A DNA stretch of 44,420 bases from Spirochaetota bacterium (GTDB taxonomy: Bacteria > Spirochaetota > Spirochaetia > DTKZ01). Each line of letters starts with the position of its first letter. Positions within the stretch are counted from its first letter, which is position 1. Below, piece after piece: positions 17,635 to 25,842 of the stretch. The stretch spans positions 1-44,420 of the forward strand of contig JAOABU010000010.1 of the NCBI GenBank assembly GCA_026418195.1, given 5' to 3'. The notes under the pieces are model-generated. The model had not been told where the DNA came from. It saw only the letters and a list, made by a program, of their open reading frames with translations, and searched no databases. Both the position numbers and the translations under genes were made by a program.

Positions 17635-17976
17635 ATGAGCAAGGTTTTCTTTAACACGGTGGATGGACCGTGGGAGGATTTGGGCAAAGGACAGAAGAGA
17701 AAGGTCCTGCACATGAATAATCTCTCCATCATGTTGCTGAGGTTCCCTAAAGGTACGGTTACGGATTCCGAGCATAAGCATCCCCAGGAACAGGCAGCGG
17801 TGATCTTACGGGGTCGAGTTCGGATGTACGTAGGGGAAGAAGCAAAAGAACTAGGTCCTGGAGAGGGGTATCGGGTACCTGCCAATGTGCCCCATCATAT
17901 CGAGGTTCTGGAAGATGCTGTGTTAGCCGATTTCTTTAGCCCTAAGCGGGACGACTTGAAGGCTACAGAGCCTTAG
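17635..17976 (+). CDS. Small cupin protein (KdgF-like size and motifs)
   Basis: A 113-residue single-domain cupin. Cupin motif 1 is EHKHPQEQAAVILRGRV (metal-binding His, His, Gln/Glu) at about residues 46-62. Motif 2 is PGEGYRVPANVPHHIEV at about 79-95. GGGGAGG precedes the ATG by five bases. The length and motif layout recall the KdgF group, which opens unsaturated uronates, and the nearby dehydratase, aldolase remnant and UxuR-like regulator fit uronate or sugar-acid use. The same fold serves many roles, so the function is not assigned. The 123-base gap after galM holds no clear terminator or strong promoter. Confidence 0.8.
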   Translation: MSKVFFNTVDGPWEDLGKGQKRKVLHMNNLSIMLLRFPKGTVTDSEHKHPQEQAAVILRGRVRMYVGEEAKELGPGEGYRVPANVPHHIEVLEDAVLADFFSPKRDDLKATEP

Positions 17977-18025
17977 AAGTATAAAATGTCCCTGTGAATG
18001 GCAACCTTCTTCGACCCGGTAATCA

Positions 18026-18208
18026 TTAGGATAAAGGAACGATCTTTTCTTGCGTGTGATTGGGCGGTTGTTCCACGATAGAAACAGAAATCCTGTACCG
18101 CATATCTGCAAATTGTTCGCGCAGAAGGTTTGTGAGCAGTAGAGTGCTTTCAAGCCATTTTTTATCCTTTTCATTCCTTTTAATATTCTTCAGTGAGTTG
18201 ACTACCAT
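18026..18208 (-). CDS. Possible small protein downstream of the dehydratase
   Basis: A 60-codon reading frame that follows the dehydratase gene on the same strand after 55 bases. It has a good ribosome binding site (GGCAGGAG, six bases before the ATG). The product starts MVVNSLKNIKRNEKDKKW, is basic and shows no known motif. It could be a genuine short gene or the remainder of a longer one. Otherwise the 287-base gap between the cupin and dehydratase genes (17977-18263) shows nothing recognisable. Confidence 0.35.
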   Translation of the reverse strand: MVVNSLKNIKRNEKDKKWLESTLLLTNLLREQFADMRYRISVSIVEQPPNHTQEKIVPLS

Positions 18209-18263
18209 CTTCTACTCCTGCCAAATCGTCCCATGTAAACCTTTCTACGAAGAGGTTGAAATC

Positions 18264-19370
18264 TCATTCTTGATCTTTGATATAGTCCATATTCAATGTT
18301 AATCCAAGTCCCGGCAAATCTGGAATCGTGATGTATCCTTCCACAGGCATAGGTGGATTGATGAAAACATTCGAGGTAAGGGTTTCGAATATTCTCAGTC
18401 TTTCTAGAAAAAGCCCGTTTGGCATCGCGCATAATAGATGGATGTGGATATTCTCCATGGCATGAGGGGCGAATTTCAAGTTCCATGCTTGAGCGATTGC
18501 CGATATCTTTAACATCTCAGTGTAACCCCCTGCTCTTGCGATGTCGAATTGAACAATATCCACGGCTTCGTGCAATACCAGCTCTCGGATTCCATATTTT
18601 GTGTATTCGTGTTCCCCAGTGGCAAGGGGTAGATCTGTACCACGACGATACTTTGCCAGGCCGGGAATATCATCAGCAAAAACAGGTTCCTCTAGGAAGA
18701 AGACATCGTATTCTTTCACGTAATTGGCAAAACGAATGGCCGTAGCAGCATCCCAACAGTTGTTTGCGTCAAGCATGATGATGACTTCTGGACCTAAAGC
18801 TTCCCGTACTTTGCGTACGCGTTCAAGATCGCGGTTCGGTTTTTTACCCCCAGCATAACCGACTTTAAATTTGACCATTTGATAGCCTTCCGCCACCATG
18901 CTCTTCATTTCTTCGACCAGTTCCTCATCTGTAAAAGTCGTCCAGCCACCGCTTGCATATACCGGGACTCGAGTATCCCCTCCACCTAGAAGTTTATACA
19001 GAGGCATTTGAAGTATTTTACCTTTTAAATCCCATAACGCGATATCAATCGCGCTCAATGCGCAGAAAGATAAGCCTTTTCTCCCTACACCTCTGAGGTA
19101 GGAGGATAGTTCTTGCCAAATACGTTCAGTATCGAAAGGATCCCGACCAATAAGTTTATGCTTTATGCTGTGGAGGATCAATGCTTTTATTGCCTCTCCC
19201 CCCACTTCATTGTATGTGATTCCGATTCCTTCCTGTCCATTTTTAGTGAGGATCCTAACGATGATATAACCAATCGACTCGACCTGCCTTGTGGCGTCTC
19301 CAATATTGGTCTGAATCCGCTCCGAAACCATGTGAACGTTTACTTCTGCTATCGTGTCCTCTCTTTTCAT
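18264..19370 (-). CDS. Mandelate racemase/enolase-superfamily sugar-acid dehydratase
   Basis: A 368-residue member of the mandelate racemase group of the enolase superfamily. The active-site residues are all in place: K167 and K169 (KFK), metal ligands D201 (LDANN), E227 (LEEP) and E253 (GEHEY), then the D276/H303 dyad (IVQFD and APHA). The intact KxK plus His-Asp set suits dehydration or racemisation of an acid sugar by abstraction of the alpha proton. GAAGGAGAG precedes the ATG. The gene follows a truncated DapA-family aldolase by 30 bases, the usual pairing of dehydratase with 2-keto-3-deoxy-acid aldolase. Its promoter must lie beyond that remnant, near the GntR operators. The substrate is not deducible. 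Confidence 0.9.
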   Translation of the reverse strand: MKREDTIAEVNVHMVSERIQTNIGDATRQVESIGYIIVRILTKNGQEGIGITYNEVGGEAIKALILHSIKHKLIGRDPFDTERIWQELSSYLRGVGRKGLSFCALSAIDIALWDLKGKILQMPLYKLLGGGDTRVPVYASGGWTTFTDEELVEEMKSMVAEGYQMVKFKVGYAGGKKPNRDLERVRKVREALGPEVIIMLDANNCWDAATAIRFANYVKEYDVFFLEEPVFADDIPGLAKYRRGTDLPLATGEHEYTKYGIRELVLHEAVDIVQFDIARAGGYTEMLKISAIAQAWNLKFAPHAMENIHIHLLCAMPNGLFLERLRIFETLTSNVFINPPMPVEGYITIPDLPGLGLTLNMDYIKDQE

Positions 19371-19400
19371 CTGTTACTCTCCTTCATCCATACAGTAAGA

Positions 19401-19805
19401 TTACCTATAAGTTTTTATTGTTTCTGCCACCAACTGGATATCTTCATTTAGAAGAGGTTGAAATGGTTTGCGGCAATAGCCGCAAGGGAAACCCAACATT
19501 TCTAGTATAGCTTTTATGCCTTTGAAAACCCCTACCTTGATTAAAACATCTATAATTTTATTCGCATCCCTTTGGAGTTTTTGCGCCTGTTCTATTTCCA
19601 ATTGTTGGAAATGATGTTGAAGAGCAATAAATTTTTCAGCCATGAAATTGAAGGTACTCCCAATTGCTGCCTTTGCACCTATTACCAAGCCACTCAGTAC
19701 ATCTTCATCATGCCCAATGAACACTATTTTATCAGGAAAAGTAGAAATGATTCGTTGCATGTGGAATAGAATAACTGATGTTTCCCAACAGAATCCATAG
19801 CACAT
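19401..19805 (-). pseudogene. N-terminally truncated DapA-family aldolase (N-acetylneuraminate lyase type)
   Basis: The 134-codon frame matches the C-terminal part of N-acetylneuraminate lyase/dihydrodipicolinate synthase family enzymes. Landmarks are FPDKIVFIGHDE, LSGLVIGAKAAIGSTFNFM, LQRDANKIIDVLIKVGVFKGIKAILEMLGF and CGYCRKPFQPL. Intact members have about 290-305 residues and carry the Schiff-base lysine and catalytic tyrosine in the first 170; both are absent. Homology seems to begin near HMQRIIS. The 119 bases left before the divergent GntR start cannot encode the missing part. No ribosome binding site precedes the ATG at 19805. I read it as a decayed gene left by a deletion. A functional C-terminal fragment is possible but unlikely. 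Confidence 0.75.
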
Positions 19806-19821
19806 ATTTACAAAATTTTAC

Positions 19822-19850
19822 TTGACAGATAGGGAATGTGGTAGGATACT
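19822..19850 (+). promoter_or_regulatory. Promoter of the GntR regulator gene
   Basis: TTGACA (19822-19827), 17 bases, GATACT (19845-19850). A strong -35 with a fair -10, placed about 75 bases before the regulator start at 19925 and just upstream of the two operators. Confidence 0.75.
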
Positions 19851-19864
19851 GTTATATATGCCTC

Positions 19865-19888
19865 TGGTTAACCATATCTGGTTTACCA
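19865..19888. promoter_or_regulatory. Two tandem GntR/UxuR-like operator half-palindrome pairs
   Basis: TGGTTAACCA (19865-19874, a perfect palindrome) and TGGTTTACCA (19879-19888) lie 14 bases apart centre to centre. They resemble sites of FadR-type GntR regulators, especially UxuR/ExuR (TTGGTATACCAA). The position just after the promoter of the regulator suggests autorepression, and the divergent dehydratase operon would be controlled from the same sites. Confidence 0.7.
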
Positions 19889-19924
19889 GAAGGTGTGAAA
19901 GGGGCGTGGTTGGAAGGGGAACGC

Positions 19925-20650
19925 ATGATTAACAACCCCTTAGAGCTTTTTAAAGAAATACAGGTTCGTAAACCTACAGATCTCATTATCGAGCAAATCC
20001 GTAATCTCATAGCGAATGGGACATTGAAGCCTGGGATGAAACTTCCTCCCGAACGGGCTTTAGCAGAAAAATTCCGGGTAGGGCGAGGATACATACGGGA
20101 GGCTATAAAGAAGCTCGAGTTTTATGGAATCCTGAAAACCATACCTAAAAAGGGAACCTACGTATCCAGTTTAGGGGTGAAGGCATTGGAAGGCCTTATT
20201 TCTAACATTCTAGGGATGGAAGAACGGAACATCGAAAAATTACTAGAAACCCGGGCTATATTGGAAATCCACACAGCTAGGATGGCTGCTCGAAGGGGTA
20301 CAAAGGAAGATTTTTGTGAGATTCAGAAAAGCCACGAGGAATTTAAACGGAAGGTGACCTTAGGTCTCCCAACATTAGAGGAAGATCACGTGTTCCATCT
20401 CGCTATTGGATATGCTGCTCACAATAGTATTTCAAACTCCCTAATCGGACTCATTATTCCTGATGTGATTATTTTGAACAAAGATTATCAGGATCCGAGA
20501 TCAGACCGGGTTCAGACAGTGGCAGAACATGAAGCTGTGATACAGGCAATTCTAAAGAGGGATGCAGAAGAGGCTGCTGAAGCGATGCGATATCATATGA
20601 TCATGGCTTATAGGCGGAGATTCCCGGGAAAAGATCCGGAATGGATATAG
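19925..20650 (+). CDS. GntR-family transcriptional regulator, FadR/FCD type
   Basis: A 241-residue repressor. The N-terminal winged helix (about residues 12-80) has the GntR pattern LIIEQIRNLIANGTLKPGMKLPPERALAEKF, then REAIKKLEFYGILKTIPKKGTYV. The C-terminal FCD ligand domain (about 95-225) has LLETRAILEIHTARMAARR and HEAVIQAILKRDAEEAAEAMRYHM, supplying the usual metal/ligand histidines. Start 19925 follows GGAAGGGGA; an earlier in-frame start at 19838 lies within the promoter. Family members sense sugar acids or their aldolase products. It sits between the sugar-acid genes (divergent) and the transketolase/ABC genes (downstream), so it may control both. Operators are seen at 19865-19888. 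Confidence 0.93.
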   Translation: MINNPLELFKEIQVRKPTDLIIEQIRNLIANGTLKPGMKLPPERALAEKFRVGRGYIREAIKKLEFYGILKTIPKKGTYVSSLGVKALEGLISNILGMEERNIEKLLETRAILEIHTARMAARRGTKEDFCEIQKSHEEFKRKVTLGLPTLEEDHVFHLAIGYAAHNSISNSLIGLIIPDVIILNKDYQDPRSDRVQTVAEHEAVIQAILKRDAEEAAEAMRYHMIMAYRRRFPGKDPEWI

Positions 20651-20691
20651 GGAGCGGAGCATAGGAATAAATACAGTGCATGGGGAGGAGA

Positions 20692-21615
20692 ATGGTGGAT
20701 TCAACAGTAGAGAGGAAGATTGATATCGATGGGATAAAGGATTTGGCGACCCAGATTCGTAGGGATGTGATTCGAATGATCGTGGGTGTAGGTTCTGGGC
20801 ATCCAGGGGGTGCCTTGGGTGCAGCTGAACTATTTGCCCTCCTGTATGGGGGAGTCTTACACATAGATCCAAAAAACCTAATGGATCCCCATAGGGATCG
20901 ATTTGTGTTGAGCAACGGTCATATCTGTGCGGCCTTCTATTCAGCCTTAAGCCTTGCAGGTTTTTTGCCCCGAGAAGAACTGAATACCTTTCGGCGGATC
21001 AATAGCCGATTGCAGGGACATCCAGCTCGGGTGAAACTCCCAGATCTAGTAGAAACGAGTTCCGGTCCTCTCGGACAAGGGTTTTCAGTGGCTAATGGAA
21101 TTGCCATGGCCATGAAACTGGATGGTAGCCGAGGTCGGGTTTATTGTTTGGTAGGGGATGGAGAAATGCAGGAAGGGCAGGTATGGGAGGCGATCATGAC
21201 GGCAGCCCACCATAAATTGGCAAACCTTACCCTCATCGTGAGTTACAATGGCCTACAGATTGATGGTGAAGTAAGGACGGTAAAAAATCTTATGCCTCTA
21301 AGAGAGAAGTTCGAAAGCTTTGGCTGGGAATGCGTAGAGGCCGACGGACATGATGTGGTTTCCCTATACCGGGCTTTCACTGAGCTTTCTGTGATGAATA
21401 AGACAGACCAGGACAAACCAAAGGCTGTGATCGCTCACACGGTGATGGGGAAAGGAGTCCCCTTCATGGAGAATAAGGCGGTCTGGCACGGGAGTTGCCC
21501 TACGCCAGCCCAGGCTGAGGAAGCCCTTCTATCCATTGGGAAATCGAAAGGGTTTGAAGATTATCCTCCCCTCTCGAAGCAGACTCTATCGAGGAAAAAA
21601 GGAGGGCTAAAATGA
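20692..21615 (+). CDS. Transketolase, N-terminal (thiamine-binding) subunit
   Basis: A 307-residue stand-alone N-terminal half of transketolase. It carries the TPP pyrophosphate/Mg motif from GDGEMQEGQVWEA to NLTLIVSYNG (about residues 156-190), the early GSGHPGGALGAAEL, and SSGPLGQGFSVANG. It works with the next gene as a two-chain enzyme transferring two-carbon ketol units. GGGGAGGAG (20682-20690) lies close to the ATG at 20692; the next codon is GTG at 20695, which would be better spaced, so the start is uncertain by one codon. A further ATG at 20680 has no ribosome site. It follows the GntR gene by 41 bases, probably in one transcript. The same layout is found in DXS-like and sugar-specific two-chain enzymes. 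Confidence 0.9.
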   Translation: MVDSTVERKIDIDGIKDLATQIRRDVIRMIVGVGSGHPGGALGAAELFALLYGGVLHIDPKNLMDPHRDRFVLSNGHICAAFYSALSLAGFLPREELNTFRRINSRLQGHPARVKLPDLVETSSGPLGQGFSVANGIAMAMKLDGSRGRVYCLVGDGEMQEGQVWEAIMTAAHHKLANLTLIVSYNGLQIDGEVRTVKNLMPLREKFESFGWECVEADGHDVVSLYRAFTELSVMNKTDQDKPKAVIAHTVMGKGVPFMENKAVWHGSCPTPAQAEEALLSIGKSKGFEDYPPLSKQTLSRKKGGLK

Positions 21616-22574
21616 TCTTTGATAAACCGACACCTATACGGGACGGATTCGGAAAGGCTCTCCTCGAGTTAGGAGAAAAGAATCCTCAAGTGGTTGTCCT
21701 CACAGCGGATCTATCTGAAGCGATACGGGTGCACTGGTTCGCTGAAAAGTTCCCCAAACGGTTCTTCCAAATGGGGATTGCGGAATCAGACATGGTAGGA
21801 ACGGCTGCTGGCCTAGCAGTGGGAGGGAAGATCCCCTTTGTTACTACCTTTGCCGCATTTGCTACTAGTTTGGCAAATACTCCTGTACGGGTATCGGTGG
21901 CTTACAATCAGGCGAATGTGAAAATTGCTACGAGTCATGGAGGAGTCTGTGTGGGCGGAGATGGGGCTACTCACCAGAGCATAGAAGACATTGCCCTGAT
22001 GCGAGTGTTGCCGGGGATGACCATCGTGGTTCCCTGTGATGCGAACGAGGCTTATAAAGCAACTCTGGCTGCAGCCGAATTCCGAGGCCCTCTCTATCTA
22101 CGACTGGGACGGATCGCTACTCCCGTGTTTACAAAGAGGAACTCCCCCTTTCGAATAGGGAAAGCTCAGGTGCTGGAACAAGGGTCGGACCTCGCCATCA
22201 TCGCCTGCGGAGCTATGGTTGGTCTTGCGCTGGAGGCTTCTAGGCAGTTGCGTTCAAAGGGGATTTACATTCGGGTGATCAACATGCACACGGTAAAACC
22301 CCTGGATCAGTCCGCAGTTCTGAAAGCTGCCCGGGAATGTGGGGCAATCGTGACACTGGAAGAGCATTCTGTCATAGGAGGCCTCGGCTCTGCTGTAACA
22401 GAAGTGGTATCAGAAAAGTATCCTGTTCCTGTCGAACGGGTGGGTATACAGGATGTGTTTGGGGAGTCAGGGGAACCTGACGAAATCCTTTCAAAATATG
22501 GGCTCACTACAAAAGATTTGCTAAGAGCATGTAAGCGCGTTTTGGAACGAAAAGATGTAAAAAATAGGGCATAG
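21612..22574 (+). CDS. Transketolase, C-terminal (pyrimidine-binding) subunit
   Basis: A 320-residue partner chain, overlapping the previous gene by four bases (ATGA), which implies coupled translation and equal amounts. The PYR domain includes FQMGIAESDMVGTAAGLAVGGKIPFVTTFAAF with the conserved Glu that activates the thiamine ring. The transketolase C-terminal domain holds LAIIACGAMVGLALEASRQL and VINMHTVKPLDQ, then LEEHSVIGGLGSAV. Split transketolases in sugar-use operons usually feed pentoses or dedicated ketoses into central metabolism. The co-location with an importer and a sugar-acid regulator suggests a catabolic, not housekeeping, role here. That is inference. Confidence 0.92.
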   Translation: MIFDKPTPIRDGFGKALLELGEKNPQVVVLTADLSEAIRVHWFAEKFPKRFFQMGIAESDMVGTAAGLAVGGKIPFVTTFAAFATSLANTPVRVSVAYNQANVKIATSHGGVCVGGDGATHQSIEDIALMRVLPGMTIVVPCDANEAYKATLAAAEFRGPLYLRLGRIATPVFTKRNSPFRIGKAQVLEQGSDLAIIACGAMVGLALEASRQLRSKGIYIRVINMHTVKPLDQSAVLKAARECGAIVTLEEHSVIGGLGSAVTEVVSEKYPVPVERVGIQDVFGESGEPDEILSKYGLTTKDLLRACKRVLERKDVKNRA

Positions 22575-22627
22575 AGTTACAAGTCCGATGGGAACTACTG
22601 GGAGGGGTGCGAGGGTATGGCGATGGA

Positions 22628-22648
22628 CCTCTCGTAGAGGGGTATAAT
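22628..22648 (+). promoter_or_regulatory. -10 box and small inverted repeat before the ABC importer genes
   Basis: A perfect TATAAT at 22643-22648 lies 22 bases before the ATG of the binding-protein gene and has no convincing -35. Immediately upstream CCTCT-CGT-AGAGG (22628-22640) is an inverted repeat that could be an activator or repressor site. AAGGAG precedes the start codon. Confidence 0.5.
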
Positions 22649-22670
22649 AAACGTTGAAAAGGAGTCAAGT

Positions 22671-23924
22671 ATGAAGAGATGGATGATGGTTCTCTTTTTT
22701 GGGTTGGTGCTACCGGCTCTGATCTTTTCTGGTGGTGCCAAGGAACAGAAGGCAGAGGTGAAATCCGTCAGGTTCTGGTATCACTTCGATAATCCTGAAA
22801 CATCCGTGAAACCCCTGATCGAAAAGTTTGAACGAGAGAATCCGGGAGTCAAGATTCAAGCTGAAATGGTAGCATGGGACGCTTACTTCCAGAAACTGAT
22901 GACGTCCATTGCTGGGGGGAACCCTCCAGATGTATCCCAAATCAAACTTTGGTGGCAGCCCCAGCTAGTAGAAATGAAAGCTCTAACTCCCCTCGATGAC
23001 TACATTGCCAAATGGCCGGGAAGAACAGACGTGTTCGAGAAGATTTGGGAACTCACTCGACATACGGATGGAAAACAGTACCTGATGCCTCTTCAGATGG
23101 TCATCCTCTACCTTTACTATCGAGCGGATATGTTCAAAGAACTAGGATTGAAGGTGCCCTCTACTCGGGATGAGTTCCTCGATGTGGCGAAGAAATTAAC
23201 CCGGGATACTAACGGAGATGGCCAAATAGATGTGTACGGTTTTGGAATCCGGGGTGGCCGAGGAGGGCATGACTTCTGGGCAACCTTCGTACTTTCCTCA
23301 GGGGCAGAGATTATTACCAAAGAAGGCAAGTCAGGCCTAACTACCCCGGAAGCTATTGCCGCCAATCAGTGGTACATCGATCTTTTCCGGGTGCATAAGG
23401 TTAGTCCACCTACTACCCCTACGGATGGGTTCAATGAAATCATTGCCAACATGAAGTCTGGCAAGACAGCTATGACAATTCATCATCTAGGAAGTGCCAA
23501 GGGATTGGTAGACGTTCTGGGGGACAGAATCTCTGCTGCTCCAGTTCCGAGGGGGACCAAGGGAGCCTGGACCAGTTTTGGCGATGAGGAGAATGGGGTG
23601 TTAGCAGCATCGAAAGTGAAGGATGAGGCGTTCAAATGGTGCGCTTTCCTGGCTACCGCAGAGAACAACGCTCTATGGCAGAAATCTAGTGGTCAGATTT
23701 CCATCAACAAGTCCAACGGACAGACGAAGGAAGCTCAGGAGAACCGATTCATGAAAGCTTCGGTTGAATCTACTCCTTTTGCGGGAGTCCTACCCGCTCA
23801 TCCCAAGGTTGCTGAGTTCGTAGAAAGTGTGTGGCCAGCTACCATGCAACGGGCCTTCTTAGGGCAGATTACCAGTGAACAGATGATGAAGATTTTCGAA
23901 GAGCATTTCTTCGGGAAGAAATAA
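22671..23924 (+). CDS. ABC transporter sugar-binding protein (family 1)
   Basis: A 417-residue extracytoplasmic solute-binding protein that delivers a carbohydrate to the two permeases encoded next. The N-terminus is a signal peptide (KR, then MMVLFFGLVLPALIF) followed by SGGAKEQ. There is no lipobox Cys, a feature of many spirochaete binding proteins. The mature part has the family 1 pattern (SVRFWYHFDNPETSVKPLIEKFERENPGVKI, GGNPPDV) and the insert DTNGDGQIDVYGFGI common in sugar binders. Aromatic residues are plentiful in the ligand region. A hairpin after the gene should raise its mRNA over that of the permeases. The ligand is unknown; the neighbours favour a sugar acid, oligogalacturonide or pentose. 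Confidence 0.92.
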   Translation: MKRWMMVLFFGLVLPALIFSGGAKEQKAEVKSVRFWYHFDNPETSVKPLIEKFERENPGVKIQAEMVAWDAYFQKLMTSIAGGNPPDVSQIKLWWQPQLVEMKALTPLDDYIAKWPGRTDVFEKIWELTRHTDGKQYLMPLQMVILYLYYRADMFKELGLKVPSTRDEFLDVAKKLTRDTNGDGQIDVYGFGIRGGRGGHDFWATFVLSSGAEIITKEGKSGLTTPEAIAANQWYIDLFRVHKVSPPTTPTDGFNEIIANMKSGKTAMTIHHLGSAKGLVDVLGDRISAAPVPRGTKGAWTSFGDEENGVLAASKVKDEAFKWCAFLATAENNALWQKSSGQISINKSNGQTKEAQENRFMKASVESTPFAGVLPAHPKVAEFVESVWPATMQRAFLGQITSEQMMKIFEEHFFGKK

Positions 23925-23928
23925 TGAT

Positions 23929-23956
23929 AAAAGAGGAGCTGAAAAGCTCCTCTTTT
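23929..23956 (+). terminator. Hairpin/partial terminator between binding protein and permease genes
   Basis: AAAAGAGGAGCT (23929-23940), loop GAAA, AGCTCCTCTTTT (23945-23956): a perfect 12-bp stem capped by a GNRA-type tetraloop with a short T tail. In ABC operons such a hairpin lets most transcripts stop after the binding-protein gene and stabilises them. Confidence 0.85.
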
Positions 23957-24048
23957 GAATCGAATAAAAAACAAGGGAAAGAGGGATGCCTCCTAGAGAG
24001 GGCGCTCATTGGAAAACTTCGCATGAATCAAGGAGAGGGTAGATCCAT

Positions 24049-24948
24049 ATGTCTCAAGAATACAGGAAGCGAGTAGACCTGTTTCCTTACTTCCTCCTTT
24101 CCCCTGCTTTGATCATAACCCTCCTTGTGATCTTCTACCCCATTATCCGTACGTTCACGTATAGTTTCATGCAGTATATCCTTTGGAAGCCTACAGAAAT
24201 CAAATTCATCGGTCTGGGCAACTACCTAAAAATTCTTGAAGATCCCGTGTTCTGGATTTCTGTACAGAACACGTTCATATGGATTGTAGGGGTGATTTCC
24301 CTCCAACTTCTCCTTGGTTTTGGTACGGCTCTCCTCCTGAATCAAAAGTTCTTCTGGAGAGGAATAGCCCGATCCCTTGTATTGATTCCATGGGTCACTC
24401 CCAGTGTGATTACTGCCCTCATGTGGCGCTGGATGTACGACGGGAACCGGGGTGTCATCAACGATCTATTGGTGAGAGCAGGAATTCTGTCTTCCTACTT
24501 TCCCTGGTTAGCCAATGATAAGACAGCCCTCTATGCCATTATCCTTGCCCTCATGTGGCAAGGGTTCCCTTTCTTTGCCATCATGATTTTGGCAGGGCTC
24601 CAAGCGATTCCCGACACTCTATATGAAGCAGCAGAGGTAGACGGAGCTTCCATGGTACAGAAGTTCACCCGTATCACCCTCCCCATGCTGGTGCCTGTCC
24701 TATTCACCTCGCTTATGTTGCGGATCATCTGGGTAGCTAACTCCTTAGACATCATCTACATTATGACGGGTGGTGGCCCTGGGTATGCTACTCACACCTT
24801 GCCTGTGTATTCCTACATTCGAGCCTACAAGGGGATGGACTTCGGGTATGCTTCCACGATCGCTGTGATACTGACCCTATTAATTACCCTTTTCGTGTCC
24901 ATCTACGTTCGTAAGGTGCTGCGTACGGAGGACCGGGGGGCGGTATGA
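24049..24948 (+). CDS. Sugar ABC transporter permease (MalF/UgpA type)
   Basis: A 299-residue inner-membrane permease with about six membrane helices, the first from PYFLLSPALIITLLVIFYPII. The ATPase-contacting EAA loop is YEAAEVDGASMVQKFTRITLPML (about residues 190-213). It forms a heterodimer with the next gene product. AAGGAGAGGG stands about 12 bases before the ATG. The 92 bases between the upstream hairpin and the gene show no strong promoter, so expression is probably by readthrough from the binding-protein transcript. Confidence 0.95.
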   Translation: MSQEYRKRVDLFPYFLLSPALIITLLVIFYPIIRTFTYSFMQYILWKPTEIKFIGLGNYLKILEDPVFWISVQNTFIWIVGVISLQLLLGFGTALLLNQKFFWRGIARSLVLIPWVTPSVITALMWRWMYDGNRGVINDLLVRAGILSSYFPWLANDKTALYAIILALMWQGFPFFAIMILAGLQAIPDTLYEAAEVDGASMVQKFTRITLPMLVPVLFTSLMLRIIWVANSLDIIYIMTGGGPGYATHTLPVYSYIRAYKGMDFGYASTIAVILTLLITLFVSIYVRKVLRTEDRGAV

Positions 24949-25790
24949 GGAAAAGAAAAAAAACGCATCGCTTCCTGCAAAGAGTATTCACCCTTCATAT
25001 TCCTCTGCTATTGATTCTAGGGTTTGCCTTAGCTCCCTATGTATGGACCTTCATCACTTCTCTTACTCCAGAGGATGATCTGTACCTTTCTGAGTTCCGG
25101 TATTTTCCCGCCCATCCAACGGGAACGAACTATCAAAGGCTCTTTAGTCGGATCGATTACGGCAGAAATATACAGGATAGTCTGATTGTAGCGGTTTGTA
25201 CCATGCTTCTAGGGCTATGCATTACGGTCCCTGCCAGTTACTCCTTTTCCCGATACCGCTTTATTGGGAGAACGGTACTCTTAGCCCAGTTCTTAGTGAT
25301 CAATATGTTTCCGGTAGTCCTGCTTCTTGTACCCCTTTTCATTCTCATGAGAGTTCTAGGTTTGATGGATACATATCTATCCTTAATCATTGCATACTCT
25401 ACTTTTACTATACCCTTTTCTACTTGGATGCTGACCGGGTTTTTCAATGCTATACCCAAAGAGTTAGACGAAGCGGCACAAATTGATGGTTGCAACCGTT
25501 TTACTACTTTGTTACGAGTAGTGCTTCCTGTAGCGTTGCCTGGAATTTCCGCCACGGGAATCTATATCTTCATTACAGCGTGGAACGAGTTTATCTACGC
25601 TGCGATTCTCACCGGTTCCAATATTCGAACTATTCCCATCGCACTACAGAATATGATAGGGGAGTTCAAGATTGCATGGGGGCTATTAACGGCAGGTGGG
25701 GTGGTGAGTGCTGTTCCTGTGATCGTGCTGTTCTTCTTCATCCAGCGTCAGTTGATCCATGGCATGACCGCTGGAGCTGTAAAAGGGTGA
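24945..25790 (+). CDS. Sugar ABC transporter permease (MalG/UgpE type)
   Basis: A 281-residue permease overlapping the previous gene by four bases (ATGA). Six helices are apparent, beginning LHIPLLLILGFALAPYVWTFITSL, with the family phrase SYSFSRYRF and the EAA loop DEAAQIDGCNRFTTLLRVVLPVALPG. The typical MalG-like AWNEFIYA follows. No ATP-binding subunit is encoded in the cluster, so the pair presumably shares a MsmK/UgpC-type ATPase encoded elsewhere, as is usual for this family. Confidence 0.95.
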   Translation: MRKRKKTHRFLQRVFTLHIPLLLILGFALAPYVWTFITSLTPEDDLYLSEFRYFPAHPTGTNYQRLFSRIDYGRNIQDSLIVAVCTMLLGLCITVPASYSFSRYRFIGRTVLLAQFLVINMFPVVLLLVPLFILMRVLGLMDTYLSLIIAYSTFTIPFSTWMLTGFFNAIPKELDEAAQIDGCNRFTTLLRVVLPVALPGISATGIYIFITAWNEFIYAAILTGSNIRTIPIALQNMIGEFKIAWGLLTAGGVVSAVPVIVLFFFIQRQLIHGMTAGAVKG

Positions 25791-25803
25791 CTGATATTCC
25801 AGA

Positions 25804-25832
25804 TTGCACAAAATCCTGTTTTCTGATATGGT
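25804..25832 (+). promoter_or_regulatory. Possible promoter of the nfnA gene
   Basis: TTGCAC (25804-25809), 17 bases, TATGGT (25827-25832), ten bases before the ATG at 25843. No ribosome binding site is present in between, so a leader of about four bases is predicted. Confidence 0.45.
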
Positions 25833-25842
25833 TTGATCAACT

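Noticed and set aside
21484-21499. TGGCACG-N4-TTGCC, a good sigma-54 match inside the transketolase N-terminal gene
   Set aside because: It encodes part of the conserved WHGSCP segment of transketolase and no gene starts within range, so codon choice explains it.
22575-22642. G-rich intergenic stretch considered as a riboswitch
   Set aside because: No known aptamer core or long pairing could be drawn; only a short inverted repeat beside the -10 box is visible.
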